In this document: one piece after another, positions 1-7,189 of the stretch
Layout of the letters: every line of letters begins with the position of its first letter
Numbering within the stretch: the first letter of the stretch is position 1
DNA from: TMED26 sp042088965
GTDB lineage: Bacteria; Pseudomonadota; Alphaproteobacteria; Thalassobaculales; Thalassobaculaceae
Reading direction: 5' to 3'
Assembly (NCBI GenBank): GCA_042088965.1
Contig: JBELLC010000065.1
Span: 1-16,490 of the forward strand
Length of the DNA stretch: 16,490 bases
Program-made: the position numbers and the translations under genes
The notes under the pieces: generated by a model
What the model was told of the DNA's origin: nothing
Seen by the model: only the letters and a program-made list of their open reading frames with translations
Databases searched by the model: none

Positions 1-974
1 CGGGCGAGCTATCGTCTTTTGTGTTTTACGCAGCTGTTGTCGCCGGCGCTGTTGGTGCCCTGTCTGAAGTGGTTGGGGATCTGCAGCGGGCCGCCGGGGC
101 TACGGAACGCTTGCTAGAATTGCTGGCAACACAGCCTGAAATTGCCGCGCCCGCTGACCCAAAGCCACTGCCAGAGCCCTTGCAAGGGCGTATTGGGTTT
201 GAGCATTTACGTTTCCATTACCCCTCTCGCCCTGATGTCGCCGCCTTAGACGATTTTACGTTGGTCATTGAACCAGGGGAAACAGTTGCTTTGGTCGGCC
301 CGTCGGGGGCTGGTAAGACAACGGTCTTTCAGCTTTTGCTGCGGTTTTATGATCCAACCGCAGGCAGTATCCGGATGGATGGGATTGATCTCAGAGCGGC
401 TGATCCGATGGCCTTGCGCGGTGTCATCGGCCTGGTGCCGCAGGACCCGATCTTGTTTTCGGACACAGCGGCAGAAAATATCCGCTATGGCCGTCCCGAT
501 GCCAGCGATGATGAGGTGCGGGCGGCGGCTGAAACAGCCAATGCGGCGCAGTTCATCGACGACTTGGCTGATGGGTTTAATTCCTATCTTGGCGAAAAAG
601 GCGTCCGCCTGTCCGGGGGCCAGCGCCAGCGTGTTGCCATTGCGCGTGCGGCCCTTAAAGATCCGGCGGTGCTATTGCTTGATGAGGCCACCAGCGCCCT
701 CGACGCGGAAAGTGAACGCGCCGTTCAACAGGCTTTAGAAACCACCATGGTCGGGCGGACAACTTTGATCATCGCCCATCGGTTAGCGACCATATTGAAG
801 GCGGACCGGATCGTGGTCATGGACCGTGGCCGGATCATTGCCAGCGGCGGGCATGCTCAGCTCATCCGTGATTGCCCACTCTATGCGCGCTTGGCGGCGT
901 TGCAGTTTGACCAAGATCAGCACATCGCAAGCGATGTTGCCCTGCCAGCCGACTCAGCCACTGGTGCCGTTTAA
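1..974 (+). CDS. MsbA-type ABC exporter, fused membrane/ATPase half-transporter (5' truncated)
   Basis: The reading frame is open from base 3 at the window edge, so the true start lies upstream; the GTG at 21 is internal. The first visible residues are the last transmembrane helix and linker of an ABC exporter membrane domain (FVFYAAVVAGAVGALSEV, then LQRAAGATERL). A complete nucleotide-binding domain follows: Walker A GPSGAGKTT at 297-323, Q-loop VPQDP, signature LSGGQRQR at 609-632, Walker B VLLLDEATSALD from 669, and H-loop IIAHRLAT. The family (MsbA/LmrA/ATM-like) works as an inner-membrane homodimer that exports lipids or hydrophobic compounds using ATP; the substrate cannot be read from this fragment. 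The protein ends about 30 residues after the ATPase core with a normal tail. Its stop TAA (972-974) interlocks with the stop of the convergent gene on the other strand. Confidence 0.93.
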   Translation, partial: GELSSFVFYAAVVAGAVGALSEVVGDLQRAAGATERLLELLATQPEIAAPADPKPLPEPLQGRIGFEHLRFHYPSRPDVAALDDFTLVIEPGETVALVGPSGAGKTTVFQLLLRFYDPTAGSIRMDGIDLRAADPMALRGVIGLVPQDPILFSDTAAENIRYGRPDASDDEVRAAAETANAAQFIDDLADGFNSYLGEKGVRLSGGQRQRVAIARAALKDPAVLLLDEATSALDAESERAVQQALETTMVGRTTLIIAHRLATILKADRIVVMDRGRIIASGGHAQLIRDCPLYARLAALQFDQDQHIASDVALPADSATGAV

Positions 975-2545
975 CGTTGGGTTAATTTCATTTCGATCCG
1001 GCGGTTACGTTTTCGGCCAATTTCATCCGAGCGTGGATCAATCGGCTGAAACTCACCATAGCCGGCGGCAACCAGATGGCTCGCAGGCAGGCCTTGACTG
1101 ATCAGAAATTGCACGACCGAGATGGCCCGCGCAGCCGATAAATCCCAATTATTCCGGAAGCGATCATTGGAAATGGGAATGACGTCGGTGTGACCCTCGA
1201 TTTGCAGGACCCAATTGATTTCAGGGGGGATCTTAACAACAATTTGCTTCAATGTTTCGGCGAAAGTAACCAATTGCGTCTGGCCTTTTTCGCCAATCTC
1301 AACCGAGCCTGGATCAAAGAACACTTCGCTTTGGAAGACAAATCGGTCGCCGACAATGCGGATATTGCGTTGATTGCCAAGAATGTCGCGTAGACGGCCA
1401 AAAAACTCTGACCGGAATCGTGCCAGTTCTTGGACCTTGGTGGCCAAGGCGGCATTCAACCGCTTGCCCAGGTCAACAATCTTTACATTTTGAGCGTCGT
1501 TTTCACTTTCGCTGGCCTCGAGCGCAAGACTGATTGACGCAAGCTGCGCGCGCAAGGCCAGGATTTGGTCATTTAAAAGAGCGACTTGGTTGCGGGCTTC
1601 AGCAGATAGTTTTTGCGCTTCACTCAGGGTTTCTTGGCTTAAATCATATTGTGACGTTAATTCAGCCAGCGAGATATCGCGATCAGCAACCGTTTTTTGC
1701 GCCAATAAGGTCTTGTCCATTTCATCGGCAAGGCGCGCCTCAAGGGCGGTGTTTTTGACCCGTACTTGCGACAACTCTTGCTGCACGTCAGCCGCTGCAT
1801 CCGCTAGGGATTGATTGGATCGGTCAAGATCGGCTTTTTCATCAGCCAAGACTTTTTTGGCAAGGACCAGTTTGGCAACCTGATTTTCGAGGTCGCCGCG
1901 AACTGTTTTAAGAGCGTTGATATCTCGGCGTAGACGCTCTAAATCAGCCAATTGCAGTTCAATTGTTTCTTGGTCTGCGGTAATGGTTTTGTTGGCATCT
2001 TGCAGGGCGGCGGCAATCCGGTCGGTTTTTTGGTTTTCGGCCTCTAGCTCTGTTTCCACGGCCTGTAATTTGCCGATCAGCGCATCGCGTTCCTTAATGG
2101 TGGACAACAAACGCTCTTTGAGGGAGCCATCGCCACTTTGTAACGTGACAATCCGTTGCTGCAAGGTTGCCCGTTCTGCAACAGCGTCGGCCAAGCGGCT
2201 TTCTAAGGTATCACGTTGCTGGCTGACGGTATTGAGGCGTGTCTCAAGGGCGTCGCGGCTGGCCAAAGATGCTTGCAGATCGGCAGAAAGTTGCGCCACG
2301 CTGGCCTTTAATTCAGTGCCATTTTCGCGTTCCAAGGCAAGCAAGTCGGCCAATTCAACAACCTGTTGTTGGAGCCGAGATAACGCTTGATCGCGGCCAC
2401 TTAATGCCTGGGTTAGATAAAACTGCGCGACGATGAAAATCATCAACACAAAGATGATCACCATTAACAAAGTAGCCAATACGTCCACAAAACCAGGCCA
2501 AATATTCGTTTCACGATTTGATCTGCGTTTGGCAAGGACGCTCAT
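971..2545 (-). CDS. MotB-like membrane protein with long periplasmic coiled coil and C-terminal OmpA domain
   Basis: 524 residues. A short basic N-terminus precedes one transmembrane helix (about residues 19-47) that begins PGFVDVLATLLMV. Asp21 sits at the membrane entry, where MotB, TolR and ExbD carry their proton-conducting aspartate. Residues ~50-380 are a long heptad-like, Gln/Glu/Leu/Ala-rich coiled coil. Residues ~400-524 form an OmpA/MotB peptidoglycan-binding domain with GHTDV (451-455), WDLSAARA and a terminal NRRIE (514-518) carrying the usual Asp and Arg diaminopimelate contacts. The gene lies 36 nt downstream of a MotA/TolQ-like gene, so the pair most likely forms a stator-like complex anchored to the cell wall. 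The coiled coil is much longer than in flagellar MotB, and no flagellar genes are nearby, so a flagellar role is unlikely. The start ATG at 2545 has a G-rich stretch (2552-2558) just upstream. Confidence 0.88.
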   Translation of the reverse strand: MSVLAKRRSNRETNIWPGFVDVLATLLMVIIFVLMIFIVAQFYLTQALSGRDQALSRLQQQVVELADLLALERENGTELKASVAQLSADLQASLASRDALETRLNTVSQQRDTLESRLADAVAERATLQQRIVTLQSGDGSLKERLLSTIKERDALIGKLQAVETELEAENQKTDRIAAALQDANKTITADQETIELQLADLERLRRDINALKTVRGDLENQVAKLVLAKKVLADEKADLDRSNQSLADAAADVQQELSQVRVKNTALEARLADEMDKTLLAQKTVADRDISLAELTSQYDLSQETLSEAQKLSAEARNQVALLNDQILALRAQLASISLALEASESENDAQNVKIVDLGKRLNAALATKVQELARFRSEFFGRLRDILGNQRNIRIVGDRFVFQSEVFFDPGSVEIGEKGQTQLVTFAETLKQIVVKIPPEINWVLQIEGHTDVIPISNDRFRNNWDLSAARAISVVQFLISQGLPASHLVAAGYGEFQPIDPRSDEIGRKRNRRIEMKLTQR

Positions 2546-2581
2546 GTCACCGCCCCCCAGGTGCGGTGCTGTGATGGCGCA

Positions 2582-3718
2582 TCAGTTTTCATTTTCAGCC
2601 AGCGCCGCAATTGTGCGCGCCAATAGGCGAATTTCTTGGCGGATTTCGTCAATGGCACCGGTCCGACCATTATTGGTTTCTTCGATCATGCGGGCCATTA
2701 ACGTTTCGATGTTTCTCAGGTGACTACGGCTGACATCATCGCGGGCTTGGGCCGGGCTATCACTGAGGCGCGTCAGCACCCGCTTCAGCTCATTCTGGCT
2801 CTCGCCCATTTCGCTCAAGGTGATGTTTTGGATTTCGAGCAAGTCGCCAATCCGTGCCATCCGGTCATTCAGCTGCCCCATTTGTGAGGTTGCTTGGCGG
2901 CGATCTTCTTCACTGCGGGACATAACGCGTTGCAATTTGTCGAGACTCTCGCCCGTCTGTTCTAACAACGCCTGTTGGTAAGCTGTTGCTGAAACTTCTC
3001 CGTCAGCCAAAAAGCCAGCACCAGAAGACAGCCGGGTTAAGCTGGAGAGCCATTCTTCAAGTTCGTTATAAAAGCGGTTTTGTGCCTGCCCCAGTTGCAG
3101 ATCAAGAAAGCCAAGAATAAGCGAGCCAGCCAGCCCGAAAAGCGATGAGCTGAAAGCGGTGGCCATGCCTGCCAAGGGTGATTCAAGGCCAGATTTTAAA
3201 TCTGCAAACACGTCGACAATATTGCCTGTCTCAATGGTCAGGTTGGCGATGACATTGGCCACCGCGCCGACCGTTCCCAAGAGGCCCCAAAAGGTTCCCA
3301 AAAGGCCCAGAAAAATCAGCAAGCCAATGAGGTAGCGGGATAAATCACGTGATTCATCCAAGCGCATCGCCAAACTGTCCAGCAAGGAGCGCAGTGATAG
3401 CGTTGATAAACTCATTTTATCTTCGCGTTGCTCGCCCAGCATATTGGCAATTGGGGCCAATAAGCGTGGTGCGGCAACGACGGATAGGCCAGGCTGTTGG
3501 CGGCGAAAGGTTTCAATCCAGGTGACCTCGGGGCGCAGGCGAATGACTTGTCGTAGCGAAAACAATACCCCAATAACCAAGGCCGCAATGATCATACCAT
3601 TCAGCGCTGCATTGGCCATGAAGGCTTTAAGCAAAGGGGCGAAAAGCAAACCGGCGATTGCCATCACGACAATCAAGAACCCAATCATGCGGATCAGTGT
3701 CTGTGCTGGGTTGGTCAC
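2582..3718 (-). CDS. MotA/TolQ/ExbB-like proton channel subunit
   Basis: 378 residues. Two N-terminal hydrophobic segments (about 11-32 and 38-56) precede a cytoplasmic stretch. Two further helices follow: one with LLGTFWGLLGTVGAVANV, the glycine-rich TolQ/ExbB/MotA signature, and one with GMATAFSSSLFGLAGSLILG, the pore-lining helix of the family. The remaining ~150 residues are a soluble, helical, charged tail (LDKLQRVMSRSEEDRRQ and similar), probably cytoplasmic. The start is GTG at 3718: a GAGGA ribosome-binding site at 3725-3729 lies 6 nt upstream, and the overlapping ATG at 3720 is in another frame and stops at once. It is the middle gene of a three-gene operon. Channel function with the downstream MotB-like protein is inferred from family and adjacency; the process it powers is unknown. 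Confidence 0.88.
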   Translation of the reverse strand: MTNPAQTLIRMIGFLIVVMAIAGLLFAPLLKAFMANAALNGMIIAALVIGVLFSLRQVIRLRPEVTWIETFRRQQPGLSVVAAPRLLAPIANMLGEQREDKMSLSTLSLRSLLDSLAMRLDESRDLSRYLIGLLIFLGLLGTFWGLLGTVGAVANVIANLTIETGNIVDVFADLKSGLESPLAGMATAFSSSLFGLAGSLILGFLDLQLGQAQNRFYNELEEWLSSLTRLSSGAGFLADGEVSATAYQQALLEQTGESLDKLQRVMSRSEEDRRQATSQMGQLNDRMARIGDLLEIQNITLSEMGESQNELKRVLTRLSDSPAQARDDVSRSHLRNIETLMARMIEETNNGRTGAIDEIRQEIRLLARTIAALAENEN

Positions 3719-3767
3719 ATTATGTCCTCAACGATTGATAAAAATAAGCGGCGCTGACGCCGTCAAC

Positions 3768-4673
3768 TTATTTGCGGTCGGGCTTAATATCCACCCGATC
3801 ACGCGGCATCGAGTTATCACGGTCGCCAATCACCTCTAACTTTAGGCGGTTTTTCTGAAAGCCTTCATTTGCCAGCGCTTGACGGACTTTTAAGGCGCGT
3901 GACAGGGCAATACGGCGGGCGTTACCAGCGCCAAGTTTCTGTCCGTCGGCATGTGCACGAATTCGCAGAGATGTTGTTTTATCTGCGCTTAAGCTGGCCA
4001 CGATGCGGGCAATCTCGGCGCGGGCGCTGTCACTCAACTCAGCCTCGCCTTCACCAAAAACAATTTGCCAGCCGGCCGTGTCAGCGGTGTTCACGGCCGC
4101 CACTTTGGCGGGCTTTGGCGTGCGCGGCACGGCGGCTGTCGCGGTTATTTTCTTGGCAGGCTTCGCGGCTATTGCGCGCGGCTCTGGTGCCTCCACCCCA
4201 ACGGTTGGCAGTGTCGCAATAGGCTTGACCGGCGCGATGGGCGTTGGGCTTTTGGTGACCGGTGAAATCGTCGCCGGTTTCGGGCGGTCTGCCTTTATTG
4301 GCGCAATTTTTGCCATCGGCTTTGGCCGCGCAGTTTGCATGCTGCGGGGTGGGTTTTTAACATTTGGCATGCGCAGATTTTGAGGCATTGGGAACGCGAC
4401 GTTACCGCTTTCATGACGCCGGATCCGCAAGGCGTCCCGAACCTTATTGTGCGGCTCATATCCAAGCGCTCTATTCAGCAGAAGGCGCGGAAGGTTTGGC
4501 TGCTGACCAAGCTGATCCAAGACATGCGTATTGACCTCTACGGCAGGTTTATTGGAGCCAACATAGACTGTTGACGGGTCTTTCGCCTGAACAGGCCCGT
4601 AACTTTGGCTAAAAACCCCTAAAATCGCCAGTGCTGGCAATGTCAGATAGCCCAAATACCGCATGTAATACAT
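3768..4673 (-). CDS. Secreted OmpA-like periplasmic protein with Pro/Lys/Ala-rich linker
   Basis: 301 residues. The N-terminus is a classic signal peptide (MYYMRYLGY, then a hydrophobic core, ending PVQA/KDP with likely cleavage after residue 30). No lipobox cysteine is seen, so a soluble periplasmic protein is more likely than a lipoprotein. Residues ~95-195 are a low-complexity linker rich in Pro, Lys, Ala and Thr. Residues ~202-301 resemble an OmpA C-terminal domain: FGEGEAELSDSARAEI, RIRAHADG (Asp243), a LSRALKVRQAL helix, and DRVDI near the end in place of the usual NRRVEI. It is the first gene of the operon with the MotA-like and MotB-like genes (49 nt gap). A ribosome-binding AAGGA (4683-4687) lies about 9 nt before the ATG at 4673. 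ATG at 4664 is an alternative start. A role as a wall-binding partner of the channel pair is inference. Confidence 0.82.
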   Translation of the reverse strand: MYYMRYLGYLTLPALAILGVFSQSYGPVQAKDPSTVYVGSNKPAVEVNTHVLDQLGQQPNLPRLLLNRALGYEPHNKVRDALRIRRHESGNVAFPMPQNLRMPNVKNPPRSMQTARPKPMAKIAPIKADRPKPATISPVTKSPTPIAPVKPIATLPTVGVEAPEPRAIAAKPAKKITATAAVPRTPKPAKVAAVNTADTAGWQIVFGEGEAELSDSARAEIARIVASLSADKTTSLRIRAHADGQKLGAGNARRIALSRALKVRQALANEGFQKNRLKLEVIGDRDNSMPRDRVDIKPDRK

Positions 4674-4706
4674 CCTACGCGGTCCTTTTTAAAACACGCT
4701 GGGTAG

Positions 4707-4735
4707 GTTATAGCAAACCCAATGCCACTGACCAA
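4707..4735 (-). promoter_or_regulatory. Sigma70-like promoter of the OmpA-like/MotA-like/MotB-like operon
   Basis: On the minus strand TTGGTC (4735-4730) is followed after exactly 17 nt by TATAAC (4712-4707). Transcription would begin near 4700, giving a leader of roughly 27 nt that contains the AAGGA ribosome-binding site of the OmpA-like gene. It lies in the 108-bp gap after suhB, so the trio appears to be transcribed separately from efp-suhB. Confidence 0.6.
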
Positions 4736-4781
4736 GGGGCTATGCTGATTTACCGCCCGGCCGTGGTTTTAATCGCAGGTT

Positions 4782-5579
4782 CTACGGCGCGGATCGGATC
4801 GCTTTTAAAATGTCACGATGAATGGGGCCATTGCCAGAAACGATCTGGCCGCCGTCCAAAGCGGCCTGTCTGCCTTTGTAATTGCTGACCATCGCGCCTG
4901 CTTCACGGGCGATAATTGACCCGGCGGCAATATCCCAGGCGTGAACGCCTGTTTGCCAGTAGCCATCCAGGCGGCCAGCAGCGATATAGGCCATATGCAG
5001 GGCAGCAGACCCTAAATCTCGAATGGCGGCTGTCTTGCTCGCCAGTTGGGTAATGATTTGCAAGGGGCTTGCGACATCATCGGCACTAATCCCGGGCAGG
5101 CTGGTGGCAATGACGGATTCCGATAGGTGCTGGCGGCTGGCGACGCGAACCCGGCGATCATTTAAAAACGCCCCCTTACCTTTTTCAGCATAGAAAAGTT
5201 CATCACGTAAGGGGTCGTAAATGACCCCGGTGACGATTTCGCCCTTCTGTTCCAGAGCGACAGAAATGCAAAAGAAGGGGATGCCGTGCAAGAAATTGGT
5301 TGTGCCATCAAGCGGGTCGATGATCCACCGTTGGCGTTCATGGTTTTGACTTTCAACCGTCTCGCCTTCTTCGGTCAGGAAGCCAAAGTCTGGGCGGGCG
5401 AAGCTCAGTTCCTCACGGAGAATCCGGTCGGTTCGAATATCGGCCTTGGAGACAAAATCCCCAGGGCCTTTTTTCGAGACTTGAAGCTTTTCAACTTCGC
5501 CGAAGTCACGGACGAGCGGACGGCTCACTTTATAGCAAGCTTTGGCAATGACGTTGACAAGTGCGGAGCGCGCGGCCAT
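4782..5579 (-). CDS. suhB: Inositol-1-monophosphatase family protein (SuhB-like)
   Basis: 265 residues, the usual length for the family, which hydrolyses myo-inositol phosphates using magnesium. The metal and substrate signatures are in order: DFVSKADIRTD (residues 41-51), LTEEGE (68-73), the hallmark IDPLDGTTNFLHG (87-99, with Asp88 and Asp91 as metal ligands), and WDIAAG (215-220, Asp216). SuhB of enterobacteria also binds the transcription machinery and helps rRNA antitermination and folding; whether this homologue does so is not visible. The gene starts 1 nt after the efp stop codon (TGA-A-ATG), so the two are almost certainly cotranscribed and probably translationally coupled. Related phosphatases (CysQ, histidinol-phosphatase) share the motifs, so the substrate assignment is less sure than the family. 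Confidence 0.92.
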   Translation of the reverse strand: MAARSALVNVIAKACYKVSRPLVRDFGEVEKLQVSKKGPGDFVSKADIRTDRILREELSFARPDFGFLTEEGETVESQNHERQRWIIDPLDGTTNFLHGIPFFCISVALEQKGEIVTGVIYDPLRDELFYAEKGKGAFLNDRRVRVASRQHLSESVIATSLPGISADDVASPLQIITQLASKTAAIRDLGSAALHMAYIAAGRLDGYWQTGVHAWDIAAGSIIAREAGAMVSNYKGRQAALDGGQIVSGNGPIHRDILKAIRSAP

Positions 5580-5580
5580 T

Positions 5581-6141
5581 TCAAGCCTTACTCACATAGG
5601 TGCCATCAGATGGCTTAACGACAACGCGGCTACCGGCTTCGACATGTGGCGGCACCATCACCCTTTCACCATTTTCCAGGACCGCAGGCTTGTAGGATGA
5701 AGAAGCTGTTTGCCCTTTGATCACGGCGTCCGCTTCCACCACTTCCATTTCAACAGTATCTGGCAGTTGCACCGACAGCGGCTCGCCCTCATAGCTTTCG
5801 ATAGTGACCTGCATGCCATCCTGTAAATAGGCTTTTTGGTCACCGAGATTGGCGGTCGGCACCATCACTTGTTCATAGGTCTCCGCGTCCATGAAGGTGA
5901 TGAAATCATCATCGGCAAATAGATATTGGCTGTGCCGTTGCTCCAGGCTGACGCGCTCGACCGTCTCGGTGGCGCGGAAGCGCTCATTCAATTTGGTGCC
6001 GTCGCGGATGTCCCTTAATTCAACCTGTGCAAAGGCGCCGCCTTTGCCGGGCTTGACGGCATTGATTTTGACCGCAACCCATAACCGTTGCTTATGATCA
6101 ATCACGTTTCCGGGACGAATTGCATTGCCGTTGATTTTCAT
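5581..6141 (-). CDS. efp: Translation elongation factor P
   Basis: 186 residues, the standard length. EF-P binds the ribosome between the P and E sites and relieves stalling at consecutive prolines. The N-terminal KOW-like domain starts MKINGNAIRPGNVIDHKQRLW and carries the tip loop KPGKGGAF. Lys33 in PGKGG is the position that EpmA/EpmB beta-lysylate in many bacteria; the modifying enzymes are not in this window. Two OB-fold domains follow (FRATETVERV; FITFMDAETYEQ; PLSVQLPDTVEMEV). The C-terminal signature normally written GDxIxVDTRTGEYxxR is altered here to GSRVVVKPSDGTYVSKA, which still matches the fold's end. An AAAGG about 10 nt before the ATG serves as ribosome-binding site. It is first in an operon with suhB. 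Confidence 0.97.
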   Translation of the reverse strand: MKINGNAIRPGNVIDHKQRLWVAVKINAVKPGKGGAFAQVELRDIRDGTKLNERFRATETVERVSLEQRHSQYLFADDDFITFMDAETYEQVMVPTANLGDQKAYLQDGMQVTIESYEGEPLSVQLPDTVEMEVVEADAVIKGQTASSSYKPAVLENGERVMVPPHVEAGSRVVVKPSDGTYVSKA

Positions 6142-6232
6142 AGTCTGGGTGCCTTTGCCGTGATCACTTGCCGCGCGCGGGTTGTAGCAACTCGCGGCGC
6201 AGGTGACAATCGTGATTAATTCTCAGGCAATA

Positions 6233-6261
6233 TTGCGTTCAACAATCAGTGCGCGTATTAG
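6233..6261 (+). promoter_or_regulatory. Possible promoter of the sulfotransferase gene
   Basis: TTGCGT (6233-6238) and TATTAG (6256-6261) are separated by 17 nt in the 169-bp divergent region between efp and the sulfotransferase gene. The match to consensus is weak at both boxes. The -35 overlaps a perfect 10-bp palindrome GCAATATTGC (6227-6236), which could be an operator or chance. The start itself has a clear AAAAGG ribosome-binding site at 6297-6302. Confidence 0.28.
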
Positions 6262-6310
6262 TCACCGGGCGTTCATCTAAAAATAATGAATAAGAAAAAA
6301 GGTATCTTCA

Positions 6311-7189
6311 ATGCATGATCCAAAGCCGCCCTTCTTTTGCTCTGGCACACCAAAATCAGGAACGACCTTTCTGCAACGCATGTTAGACGCCCATCCCGAA
6401 GTCTCCTGTCCATCAGAACAAGGGTTTTCTGAGATCTTCAAAAATCTGCGGGCGTTTTATGCTGGCTATAACGACATGCTTAAAATTCGCGATCGGCGCA
6501 CCGGTAAGCAAGGTATTCGACCAGTGAGCCTGCAGGCTGTTGAACGGATTTTCGCCTGCCATCTCCAGGTTCTGGCCGAAGACGCAGCACAGGGGAAGCC
6601 CCGGTATGGTTTAAATGACAACACAGTTCATCTAAACGTTCAAAAATTTCAACGCATGTTCCCGGCAGCAAAATTTATTCGCATTGTGCGCAACCCAATT
6701 GATCGGGCGATATCTGTCTGGCATCAAAATGAACGGGTACACCAGACAGACCACACGCCAGCATTTTTTGCTAAATTCATGCGCGATACCGGCGGCACGC
6801 TTGAGGGGTGTATTGTCCGGCTGGCACAGCGCGAGGCCAAAGAGTTGACAACGTTTTTAGATGTCGTCGCTGGCAATCCAAATGTTCTGATCATCCGGTA
6901 TGAAGATTTTAGCCAGAACCGCGCCGCTGAGCTAAAGCGTCTCTATGGTTTTTTAGGCGCTAAGACGCCGCCACCATTGCTCAAACGCTTGGCTGATCAA
7001 GGGGCGATTGGGACCATGGCAAGCGCGTCAAATAACAAGGAATTTTTTCGGGGTGGTGGCCGCACAGACTATGGCGCGGGCATTGTTGCGCCAGAGGTTT
7101 GCCGTCAGGCAATGGCGATCATGGCGCAGCCGATGCAGCGATTGGGGTATGATCTGTCGCCGTGGCAATTGCCTGATGCAGGCTGTTAA
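6311..7189 (+). CDS. Sulfotransferase family protein (PAPS-dependent)
   Basis: 292 residues. The N-terminal PAPS-binding loop is clear: FFCSGTPKSGTTFLQRML (residues 8-25), with PKSGTTFL matching the 5'-phosphosulfate-binding motif. The 3'-phosphate-binding motif is also present: IRIVRNPIDRAISVWHQ (123-139), with Arg127 and Ser135. VLIIRYEDF further on is typical of the family, as is a C-terminal segment with GIVAPEVCRQAMAIM and LGYDL. These enzymes transfer sulfate from PAPS to a hydroxyl or amine on a sugar, lipid or small molecule; the acceptor cannot be deduced. Start ATG 6311 is supported by AAAAGG 8 nt upstream. The gene stands alone on the plus strand between two minus-strand operons. 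Its last 71 nt overlap the 3' end of thiE antisense. Its codons look somewhat richer in A/T than its neighbours, which may indicate acquisition. Confidence 0.9.
   Translation: MHDPKPPFFCSGTPKSGTTFLQRMLDAHPEVSCPSEQGFSEIFKNLRAFYAGYNDMLKIRDRRTGKQGIRPVSLQAVERIFACHLQVLAEDAAQGKPRYGLNDNTVHLNVQKFQRMFPAAKFIRIVRNPIDRAISVWHQNERVHQTDHTPAFFAKFMRDTGGTLEGCIVRLAQREAKELTTFLDVVAGNPNVLIIRYEDFSQNRAAELKRLYGFLGAKTPPPLLKRLADQGAIGTMASASNNKEFFRGGGRTDYGAGIVAPEVCRQAMAIMAQPMQRLGYDLSPWQLPDAGC

Noticed and set aside
1917..2390. 157-residue plus-strand open frame
   Set aside because: Shadow of the repetitive coiled-coil gene on the other strand; serine/arginine-rich with no domain or ribosome-binding site.
971..3718. MotA/MotB-like pair as a Zorya anti-phage system
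   Set aside because: Zorya needs ZorC/ZorD or ZorE effectors beside ZorAB; here the third gene is an OmpA-like periplasmic protein and the neighbours are housekeeping genes.
6215..6242. Leftward promoter for efp (TTGAAC, 16-nt spacer, ATTAAT)
   Set aside because: The -10 box lacks the key A at position 2 and the spacing is short; too weak to annotate.
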